From Balanoglossus misakiensis (taxonomy: Eukaryota > Hemichordata), in the NCBI GenBank assembly GCA_040954595.2, contig CM082587.2, forward strand, positions 9,982,001 to 10,046,000: a stretch of 64,000 bases of DNA. The letters are read 5' to 3'. Under the pieces are notes generated by a model. The model was not told the DNA's origin. It made no database searches and saw only the letters and a program-made list of their open reading frames with translations. The position numbers and the translations under genes are program-made. Positions 23,945 to 34,300 of this stretch are shown one piece after another. Within the stretch, counting starts at the first letter, position 1, and every line of letters begins with the position of its first letter.

Positions 23945-24235
23945 CCTGTGACGTCACTAGTGGAACACATAAACAAACATGTCTGCCATTCGTACGGCGC
24001 GGTGCCTGCGGTGGTGCACGATTTTGAAAGTGAAACCGATGACTGGGGCTGCATGACTTGTGATGCCAGAAGTGACAGCGAAGGTGGTGATATTGACCAA
24101 CTTGTAGAGGCTATCGTAATGTCTAGCCAATATCATTACACATTTTCTAGAACATCGACACGTCACTATGTTCGAAGTGCTAGTGCTGCACAGCTGAGCG
24201 ATATTGAGTCGCATCAAACAGTGCACACACGCTAA
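23945..24235 (+). CDS. Possible coding exon, unrecognised
   Basis: An open plus frame to a TAA at about 24233. It is acidic and compositionally protein-like (HDFESETDDWGCMTCDARSD), with a Cys pair CMTC. No family is recognised, no start or acceptor is certain, and a 21-bp inverted repeat lies at its upstream end. It may equally be chance. Confidence 0.2.
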   Translation, partial: PVTSLVEHINKHVCHSYGAVPAVVHDFESETDDWGCMTCDARSDSEGGDIDQLVEAIVMSSQYHYTFSRTSTRHYVRSASAAQLSDIESHQTVHTR

Positions 24236-25293
24236 AATTTAAAATTGTGTGCATATTTAGTTAGAATGGAAATCACTCGGCAAAATGTTGATAGTTATAC
24301 AGCAGCAATTTAATGGATGTTGGCGATGTTTACTGTATCGTGCCGTCGTGACTTGCCGTGCCGTTTTTGTTTTATGTTGACAACATTTACCACCCAATCC
24401 ATGCAGTATTATGCACATGTGCGACGTGGTGAAAGTCTAATCGTTGCAAAAGAAAAGTAAATAGACCCAAAAATATCTAGACAGTATTTAAATGGTTGTG
24501 TAAATATGTCAAATATTTCATCTAGTGACGATTGGCAAATTAAAAATCATAGATTCGGCACCGTTAGCAACCGAACGCATCCATAGCACAGCCATGGCCT
24601 CAATCATCAATGGCGTTTGTTGGAAGCGAGCGTTTTCACCAGCCGACTTGCGTAAACCATGCGTAAACCAATGGAGGAGGTAAATTAAAACACAAAGAAC
24701 CAAAACCCACATACATGTAATCGGTGTGTTTTTTAATAAATTAATTTAATAAAATGTCTTAGCACGGTAGTTGTTGCTGTTTTTATACGTATCCTAAATA
24801 CGAACAACTTCCGAGCAGCTAGCAGTTGACCTAGTGTTTAGGGTTCACCCGTAATAGCTGACATTTCTGAATGCGACGACGCGTCGTAGTACTAGCTTCC
24901 AAACACGGCCATGTTTGGAATTTGGAAGCGGGTTGCTGCATTTGTGGGGAAAATAAATCGTTGGTATTTACTGTTTATGTACGGCACCTGAACTAAATCC
25001 AGCCTCGTCCTATAACTTGCTGACCATCGTACGTATCAAACGAAGTGATCTGGCGCACACAAGTGTGCACCACAAATGATACCTGTCTTGCATTTTACTC
25101 AGTCAGTACGCCTAGTAACCCGTTTCAAAGCTACTCCTGGGTCACTGGGAAAGCTCTGCATCGATATATCGTCGTTAAATTCATGTTGCTACACCCACCA
25201 ACAACATTGTATTTCACAATTTTTGAAGTAGACGCCGGCGTTCAATGCACAACGCAAGTCATAATATTCCTTTGTGTTCCACTAGTGACGTCA
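23949..25293. repeat. Pair of 21-bp perfect inverted repeats 1.3 kb apart
   Basis: TGACGTCACTAGTGGAACAC at 23949 is matched by its complement ending at 25293. Flanks outside do not match well; inside, similarity fades after the GGAACACA block. It could be the ends of an old element or a duplicated regulatory block with CRE-like TGACGTCA. Confidence 0.5.
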
Positions 25294-26078
25294 TTTTCCC
25301 ATTAGGGACGCGCGACATCCGAAACTTCACGATCAGCGGCATACCACAAAAGTCACCCTAAAATTACGTTTTTTTCTGTTAAAAAACACATTTTTGAAAG
25401 ATTTTTTTTGCCCTTTTCCAGGAAAAATAGTATGCTTGGACATGACATCGTTTATTCCTGTTTAAATTAAAGCCGCAGTATTTCTCGTAGGGGCAAAATT
25501 TTGTTTGAAACGGCATCTATAATTTCTAAAAGTAGATGATAATTGATACTGAATCGAACAGTCATCATCCCCAGCTCTGCTGATAAACTCATACAATTTA
25601 CAATATAACGAGTGAAGAATGACTTTCTGTCCGGACAGAAAGTCACGTGAGTCAGGCTAATGTTGACACACGTGACTAGTGCGCATGCGCACTCAAATGT
25701 GAATCTATGCGGAAGAGGTTTGGTCGCCCCAAATCAAGCGACTCAGCGAAGAAATGCGCACTAATTCGGCGAAATTTTGGGAAGATAACTTTATGGGAGG
25801 AATCAGTCGATGGAACCAGATCAAATCCGAAAATGGTCTGACCATCAAAATGTCAAAGTGGCACGTTTGCTGATCGACATGTACAACATTTCCGTTGTAA
25901 ACAAACCCGCGCATCATTTCAAGTGTTACGGGCGATATTTTCGGCTTGCATGTAGCTACAGTTGCCCAAACCTTTCTTACATCTTCATTATATAGTATTC
26001 CATGATGGATGTACTGGAAAAACGGGCTTTTTTCGATGATGAAAAATGGCTTTAATGTAAAATTTTGCCAGGACCTGG
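24236..26078. other. No recognised gene
   Basis: Mixed sequence with a 26-bp palindrome TGACTTTCTGTCC/GGACAGAAAGTCA at about 25620. No exon is supported. Confidence 0.45.
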
Positions 26079-26530
26079 TTAAGGTGGCATTGCATGAAAA
26101 GTTGTGATTTTTGCCAATTTTTTTTTTTTTACATCAATCGGTAGGTCTAATACTGATCCACATTCTGACAAATGCGTCTTGGCGGAAATGGTGCATAATC
26201 ACCCAAAAATAGCACTTTTCTGAATGAGTTCACAGCTTAACAAATAGGTGTCAACAATGCAAATGGCTGTTTTTCTCAGTTTGCATTTTTGCTGCTCTTG
26301 ACAACTTCAGAAGAATTTAGCTTCGCTCTGCGTTGGCCGAATTTGCTCAAATTTTAACAGGGGATTGTGTATGGACCCATCTAACAAAACAATTTTTTAG
26401 TCGATAAAGTGTCCTTGGCGGGAATAAAATCTGATTCAATACAACTCATTGTGAATTTGATCAAATTTTCTAAAAATCTAAATTGCAAACACTGTTACTC
26501 CTCAATGGAAGCAGATTTTTGTCATCGTCT
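26079..26530. mobile_element. Second copy of the TTAAGGTGGCATTGC element, right end lost
   Basis: High similarity to 7772-8230 from the left end through CACTGTTACTCCTCAATGGA; similarity then stops and the right inverted end is missing. Confidence 0.75.
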
Positions 26531-26898
26531 CAGAAACTGCTTGTACAATGTTTTGCAAACTTCTCCAAAAGTCCAATTGTATTCGAACTGATCTTGCATA
26601 GTCCACACGTTAATAGCATTTATTGATACTGTCTGATTAAAGACATCTGTTGCAGGATTCACACCCTATTGCCTTGTCTTTTGTATGGACTAGGTGAGGA
26701 CAATAGAAGTCAAAGACCGTAGAACACTTTAAGAAAAAAACATGACCATTTCTTTACATCTGATTTTAATCAGATTGACACTGAAATGGTAATAGGAAAC
26801 TCAGCAGCCAATAAGTTTAACCTATTTTACGAGACGGGAGTGTTGCACTGTTTGATATAACATTTTAATCTCTTTTGATACGATATTTATGATATAAT

Positions 26899-27537
26899 AT
26901 TCTCACACTCCTGGCCGCTGGGAGTGTGGGATAGAGAGTGTGGGATCAAATTGATCAAATTGATTCCACACTCTGTGTTAATGCGCACACAGACAAGTGT
27001 TATCTGACACGAGCTCTGATTGGATAATGACATTCATACCCCTCAGAACGAACAAATATTATCCAATTGTGTGATGTGTTGTACACAGACCTGAACTACA
27101 ATGTGATAAGGTCATGTGCAGACGACAGTGGTGTATGTGGTTGGCGACAGACTAAAAAACACGGTTGTATTTTCTAGATATCGCTTGAATTTATACCACT
27201 GGAAACAATCTCCATATTTAAATGTGTTGAGCACATTTTTATAGCATGTGTGTACTGTAAACTCGTGATGAAATGGGGACTATGTTTTGAGGGGCGGATC
27301 AATATATGACTGGTCATGCAGTTATCAGTTGGTATTTCATAGATTTAGTCCTTTTATTGTAAATAAACGTTAATATTGCAAATTTCTGGTCGTGTGAGAA
27401 AAAGAATCTCACACACCAAGGACCTGGGATCGTATTTCTCACACTCGTTGGGGATTTTTTGTCCCACACTCGCCTGCGGCTCGTGTGGGACAAAAATATG
27501 ATCACAGGTCCTTGGGAGTGTGAGATTCTATTATTCT
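26899..27537. mobile_element. Hairpin-ended element, family P1 copy 2
   Basis: Same order as 11784-12206: a left hairpin TCTCACACTCCTGGCCG/CTGGGAGTGTG, a body with ATCCAATTG(T/C)G(T/C)GATGTGT, and a right nested palindrome (about 27401-27531) with the stem GTCCCACAC. It is longer than copy 1 through extra body sequence. Confidence 0.75.
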
Positions 27538-27765
27538 ACTCACTGAAGCATGTTCATTGATCTGTAATCATGGGGCCGGTTGAGTTTACAACCCGTACAT
27601 GGACAATACACATAGATATTTCCACCATTTAATTGGTCATTACCCAAAATTATATTATGGAAGTATGCTCAATCATTATGTTATACCCATGTACACCGTG
27701 CAACTTGAGTTGTGACAACTAGTCAATCAGCATGTTTCAGTGAATAAAACAATATCTTTATCCCA

Positions 27766-28466
27766 CCAACTGAAACTGAAATAACCAGGGCTGCCCAAGG
27801 TGGTTGTGGCTGTGCAATCCTGCACAAAAGTCTTCGCCTTTTGCACTTGATGGCCTTGTTCGTGCGCGCGCTGCATCGCCAGATGGGGTTGACGGACTTG
27901 CTGGACTTTTTCTGGTACGAGTAACCGTTGGAATCCACCAGCATCGCGTTACCACGTACCGATGCTCCCTCGATTAACTCGTACGATGTCGTGACCTATG
28001 CGCCGATATTGGGGATGGGGTCGGGTAGGACGTTGTCTGCAATGCTGTCTTCGATGGTGTCCGCTGGCTGCGTGTACGGCTGGTCAATGGTGAAAGAGTG
28101 GTCGGCAGGTACATCGATGTCCATCTCCATCTCAGCAACAGGTGGTGGTGGTGGTGATGATGATGATGATGAGCGTGAACACTCAGCGCAGTACCATGTA
28201 AGCTCGATTTCTTCCCGGAGAAGCTGGCGGTAGGTGGGTCTTGAAACCCCCGAGTTGCAGGTTCGATGTTGCCACTTGCTGCAGTGAGGCAAGAGCCTCT
28301 TGCCGTTGACGGACCTCACGGGAACAGACGACGCATGGATAGACAACAGACGACATGACTGCAATAAGCTCGATGTAGTACGCAAGACTTCGCTATGTGA
28401 CTTTGCTATAACGTTAGTAGATGAACTACCAAGGTTGGAATGATCGAAATGCCTGTTACATGGCAT
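27766..28466 (-). pseudogene. FLYWCH/MULE-type zinc-finger gene remnant
   Basis: The upstream part has a Cys/His module reading CSKWQHRTCN...YRQLLRE...LTWYCAEC, like the PHD-like finger found with FLYWCH and MULE-transposase proteins. After an in-frame TAG at 27996 the same frame continues with a FLYWCH-like segment (NGYSYQKK...IWRCSAR). The closing HSHNH motif is in a different frame, so there is also a frameshift near 27830. A Ser/Pro-rich linker joins the modules. No transposase core follows. The stop plus the frameshift indicate a pseudogene, unless the TAG is removed by splicing. Confidence 0.65.
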
Positions 28467-29842
28467 TTTATAACCAAGATCACTTTCAAGTTGAGGTGAT
28501 ACCGCACTTTTTACACCTTAAAGTGAGAAAACATTGAGATCGACGTTGACGTGATACCGCACTTTTCACACCTTAAGTGACACTTCATGGAACAATAATT
28601 GAGTTCACCGCCCATTGATTGTCTTTTGATATGACTGTGCCGCCTCCCCGTCAACTGCAAAGGAGCGCAACACCGAAAAGAAACCGTTAAACACCTCACC
28701 AAATATGAACAATGACATCGGACCGCCTTTTTAGTAACTTTAAAAAAACCCAATGCTTTGAAGGAATTTACGTTTTTACGGCCACGGTTAAGTTGTAACG
28801 TATTTCCCCGTACCATTGCACAATAAGCAATGAATTCGTTCATCTTGAAAAAAATCTTTCAATTCAAATTTGAAATATTTTACAGTGTGTCCGTGTCCGC
28901 ACTGTTGAGGTCACGGTGATTGTGTCAACTCAGTGTGCAGCGGCCGTAGTACATCAGACATAAACGGTAAAACAATTGTATGTAGCCAGCGAGGTTGCTC
29001 AGAAATATTTCAGAATTTTGCACTTCGTTTCATCTCATTTTTCGGGGGGAGAAAAGACGAATCATTTAATGGACTGTGTGAACTGTGCTTTGGTTTTCAA
29101 AAATCTGTGACAGGCGCCTGTCATCAAAAACTCCGTAAAAAAAAAAGTCGCCGTTCCCTACATCTGATTTTAATCAGATTTTGATCAGATTGGGTTTACC
29201 CCGAACAACGGTGATCGTTATCAAGGTATACCGGCGATGGCGCGACGTTGTTACTCGTATCAAAACTGTCGTGATTTGGAAATAAAAACAAATTGTGAGT
29301 AAAATTAAACTGGGACGTTTCTTTACTGTAAACACTCCCCACCCCCGAGACTTAGACAACCCCTGCTACAAATGGTAAGGTCCATGCCAACGGTGAGAAC
29401 AATAGCTATCCACGCCCGAAGATGGCGGCGCGGCGTGCGTGGCATAGCATGTAATCCGTACGTTGTATGAAAGAGGTTCCCTTCGTTCTGTGTTCGCTGG
29501 AGGCAGCAATGTTTGTGTGTAAGTAAAAAAATGACAATCAATAGATATAGAGTAGCTTTATTCAAAGAAATCGAGAGAATAAGTAGAGATAGACATAGGG
29601 GTCTAAGTGACTTGGCCACAGGGGTCTAGATGACCACAAAGAGGTGTGAATCACTGGGGTCGGACAGGCCAGGGGTCGGAGTGACTTGTTACCTTCTATA
29701 ATTAATGATTCATTAATAAAATCGTCGAAATTCATGTCCCTCAGAAAAAATCTCAATTCGTATTTGCCGCGTATAGACCACGTGACATGACGTCTTTGGG
29801 GGAAGTCGTTGCCAGTACGTAAACAGTGATATCGTTGCACAG
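28467..29842. other. No complete gene; small local duplication
   Basis: GTGATACCGCACTTTT with ACACCTTAA occurs twice (about 28497 and 28551). The block at 29145-29180 (CCCTACATCTGATTTTAATC) recurs inverted at about 34090-34115. Nothing coding is recognised. Confidence 0.45.
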
Positions 29843-30009
29843 CTTAGCCCAAAGCGAGAGTCCCGCGTTTCCATCATTATTATCAAACGATGCGTCGTCG
29901 GGGGCTGTAAAAACACCATCCGTAGTGTACATAGATTTCCGAAAAGCAAAGGACTGAGAGAAAAATGGGAGCGCTTCATACAAAATGGCCAAAAGGTCAC
30001 TTCATCACC
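29843..30009 (+). CDS. THAP-type zinc-finger exon (isolated)
   Basis: Between an acceptor-like CACAG (to 29842) and a GTAAAG donor (30010), the frame reads RCVVGGCKNT...VHRFPKSKGLREKWERF. This is the first half of a C2CH THAP domain: Cys-x4-Cys, the FP and the Trp are in place. The second Cys/His pair would lie on the next exon, which I did not find. THAP domains occur in P-element-type transposases and in domesticated DNA-binding proteins; which applies here is unknown. No in-frame ATG precedes it. Confidence 0.55.
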
Positions 30010-30857
30010 GTAAAGGTAATGATGAATGGAACTGTACCGGTGTTATGCCAGTTTTGGGTAACCGGTCGCTTGTGAACAGGGAGTTTATCTGTGATATTTA
30101 TGTATGAAATTTGTCGTCCCATTACGTTTTTTTCACAACAGAGATGTCAGCAATGATGTTTTAGTACGGACCGTGTGCCGCGGGTTCTTTGTGTATATAT
30201 CGGTGACCAGACGAGCGCAGACGTCCGTATCGGGAGGCAGATCTGCTACGAGAATATTTGAGTTTCACAGAACCACTCCCTGAACATGTTAGTGGACATA
30301 TTTATTGTAAAATAAAAACAAACAAACAGAAAATGATGCTTATTCACCAACTATATTTCCCACTCGAGAAGATTCAGGCGAATCTGGACCCGCGCTTGCA
30401 GGCATTTCTTCGCTCCGCATCGACGGTTGCCCACCAGCCCGAACAGGTTGAGGAGATACCTCACGCCTTGCTGGTTCGGCCCTGGCCAGGAATTTCCTTG
30501 AAAGCACCGACGAAGAGCCCAAAACTCTCCATCGCTACTGTCTGAATCATATACTCTCCCAACAAATTGCCTCGTCACTGACCGTGTTTACCGTTGACGC
30601 CATAAAAGTCAAGTAGACGACATGTACGCCTCTCGATGCGATGAATTGTAGACTAAAAGCGAAGGAGAGCCCCCAATGACGTCACACGTAACGGGGCCGT
30701 TCAGACAGAGATTTTTTTGAAGGGGTGAACATTTATTAGGATAACATTTATTCATCGACGAGAATAAAAAAAATGACACCAGAATTCAAATCATGAATGC
30801 AATTTTAGTTTACGGTCAAACAATGAAAAATACATTTTGATAGGTGTAATAAACTCT
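30010..30857. other. Unassigned, GC-richer patch
   Basis: At 30340-30600 two overlapping minus-strand frames have protein-like composition (GRVYDSDSSDGEFW; RSEEMPASAGPDSPESS), but no domain, start or splice structure is convincing. Confidence 0.35.
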
Positions 30858-31280
30858 TTAAAGATGTACGCGCAGAACACAAACCGGAAAACTGCAGGCA
30901 CCCGTCTTTTTCCCATAGGATTACATTGATAATAGCTAGAAAACAAACTTCTACTATTGTCATTTTCACGAAATTTTACACATAGCTTAGTCCAGCAAAT
31001 ATAAATTCATTGGTCAAATAAAATATAGGGGTCACCGCGCTCTATTTTGAGATGAATTGGGTTAATAATTTTGCCCATAGACAAACCATTGGTGAAAAAT
31101 ACTGAGTCAGCAGTTTTCTTCTATTATTGACGAAATTCATGGCTCTGTATTTCATAAACAAGCACGGTGACCCCTATATTTTATCACAGATTTTCATGAT
31201 TATAATACAAAGGAGCACCCAAAAATCCACAATTAAAATAAGTGACAATACTTTCAATTTTACTGAACGTACATCCTTAA
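30858..31280. mobile_element. TIR element with an internal hairpin
   Basis: The ends TTAAAGATGTACG and CGTACATCCTTAA are inverted. Inside, AAAATATAGGGGTCACCG (about 31020) pairs with CGGTGACCCCTATATTTT (about 31166). Non-coding; it lies just before the 31321 exon. Confidence 0.65.
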
Positions 31281-31320
31281 AAATCAAAATTACCCCGTGA
31301 AAATTTTTCTCCTCTGATAG

Positions 31321-34300
31321 ATGTTGGCAGGAGGACAGCATCTGCTGCCATTGATGGCAAAGGTGGAAAGAATCCAAAAGATGGAGTCAGGGTGTCTGGT
31401 GCCAAAGGTCATGCACAGAAAAAGAAAGTATTAACAGATGGATTCCGGGTGAAAGAAAGTGCCTATGTACCTGAAGGTTGGAAAGCTACAGCCCCAATCA
31501 GGTAAGGGTTTCTTTCACAGACCACAAGACCCTGCAAGATCTCGCATGGCTAGGCAATGTACATGGGAGGCCTGCACTCTCATGTGATACAGGATAAACA
31601 ACGCATGACCCATTGTGTTCAATGGCACAAAAATTACAATTGTCGTGAAATTCTGCACCTATTCTAGTTCATTCAAAGCTTGATTGAATTTGATACTTGG
31701 CTACCAACCTGTTGCTATGTAAACTAACCAAGCTTTGCAAGATCTTACGATGAGCAGAAAATCATCTATTAAAAGATGTGCCTCATGAAATGTCAACAAC
31801 TCACACATTTATTGTGACTTTGAGGGATTATAGAGTAACTTGCTGTCTTCATACCTGCAAACAATCTATCTCCAGGAAATTGTTGACTTTTATCTACACC
31901 AAATTGTGACCAATTATGGATCGGTTCTTTTCAGATAAAAAAAGTTCCGAGTACATGTATCAATTTGAACATTTTAAGTGCAAACCCAACACATTTGATA
32001 GTTAAACTTTTAAGTTTTATTGCACATCACAGTCTGTGTATGTTGTGAGTTTACTGGTTGCAATAAATATTCATATTGTTCAGAGGTACACGTAGTAAAT
32101 TCAAACTGCAGGAAAAGTATGGTAAAATTCATTTTTGTTTTCTGTATGAACAGGGAGTCATTTCAAAGACGCATTGCCAAGCATCCTGAGAGTGATATTT
32201 TCAAGATTGCATACCTTATTCTACTGCTCTTTCTCATGGATAAGTAAGTATTGGTCAATGAAAATGATTTGTAGTTGTCATAGAAACCAACTGTTATCGT
32301 ATCTTGTGGAAATAGTAGTGCCATCGATTCTTTTTTCTGTATCTTGAAGAGGGTTCTGGTCATGTGTGCAATCCAGTCCATCACAACTGGTTGTCATACA
32401 TGTACCTGTTTAGAGTGTCAAGTCCCTTAAATACATATTTGCCACTTTTTCTTCTAAAACGTATTTTGACTGTCTTGACATGGCTCTCATACGTACTTAG
32501 ACACATGTGGCAGTCTGAGCCCCCTGTAAAATGTATCAAATTGCACTGGTTTGCACTGTATTGGTCTGAGGGTCTTGTATAGGCCCTACTGAATAACATG
32601 CACTTGGCAGTCTAACAGGCCTGGGAGCCAGGATTCTAGTAGCCCGGAGACACAGGCGTCGATCTAGAATACAACGCCCGGGGACAGTCCAGTAACTTCC
32701 TGCTGAGCTGAAAGATAGTAGCCCTGGCAACGATCAGGGTCGCTTAGTAACGAATTGATAATGAGTGATCTATCAAATGTTGACGGGCGCCAGTGGTTGG
32801 ATGATATAATTAACAAAGCTTGGTAAACCATTCCCACATCCCGTCGCGGGAATTTCACACATGACTCCACCTCTATTTCCTTATTTAGAATGCGATGATG
32901 TCATTTGGTTTACATTGAGTGACCAATTAGCTTACACACAAGATTTACCACCCGTGTCGTTCTGCGCACAGAATTTGGTGCGTAAATAGAGACTGTCCCC
33001 GGGCGTTCCTTTTCCCCTACTACGCCTGTGTCTCCGGGCTAGGATTCTAGGCACCCTAGAAATCAAACCAGTTTCAACTGACTTGGCAGCGTTAGGGTTA
33101 ATGTCATTGTTTGTATTAACTGGCCACTGATAAGGGTAACAGTATAATTTATGTTTATTTCCCCAAGTGAGTTTCCCCAACACACCTTATCCATTCACTT
33201 CATTGTACAAATCAGGAAATTTCTCCACTGTCATTGGTCTCAGCCACTGATGATATCACCGTCTTAAGTTATGTTTTCTGGAGTGCATATATGCATATGG
33301 TGTTTACAACCAGGCAACAATTTCCAGATGTTAGAAAATTAGAAAACTGATCAACAATGCTTGTATGTATCAGCGCCAAATTGAGGTCCCTTTATATATA
33401 ACTACACATTGGCCTTATAATAATACTGAATGAATAATATGGAAGTGACTTCTGGCAATAAATGTATGTTGTGCTTGATTTCAGAGAGACATATGGTTCT
33501 GAGTTTGCCATAGAGTTGTACAAACTGCTGCATAGTAGAGCTGCCAAACTGGATAACTGCATTCAACATAACACAGTACTGCAAGAACTTATCCGCAAGT
33601 ATGAGGCTGTGAGTTGACATCTATGGCTTATTTTTAGATTTCAATGCAATTCTTTACTATCAATCACGTGATCTGGCCATGTGAACAACGGCGTTGTCAT
33701 TTCAAGGTGATGGGCAAGCAATATTTCAGCATCCAGTAAAAGTTTTTCCGATTATGTTTTTGCTTTAGAACCGCCAAAGACGTAACATGTATCAGGTATG
33801 ATTCCTTATCAGCCTCATGCGTTTCGTCTAGCGTACACAGTCTTTATCTGCACCACTTTGCTAAAGTTGCCTGTCATCTGGAAATTTGAATGCCAACGTA
33901 ACTGCGCCTGAGCGCGTCTGACGTCATTTGATGTCGAAGAATATGATTCTTTGATTTAACCACAGTCCATGACTTTGCATCATTTATTTGTCAACAAAAT
34001 GAGCTGTCTTATTTATTTAATTAATTATTTATTGAATTAATTTACCACCCCATCAAAATGTTGGTAAAATGATGTAACAGTTTCAGAGCCAATCTGATTA
34101 AAATCAGGTGTAGGGAATGGCGACGTCTTTTACTTATATGGTACGTCTTTTTAAGCTGTCGCCTCACACTACATCTGACCAACTCCCACTGAAGCTCCCG
34201 TTGAAATCTCAAGCTTTACTGGGCCAGTAAACCAATCAGATGGCGCCTTATAGCGAACGATAGGTATGCCAATTATCACATGATCTGGCCCCTTGCGGCT

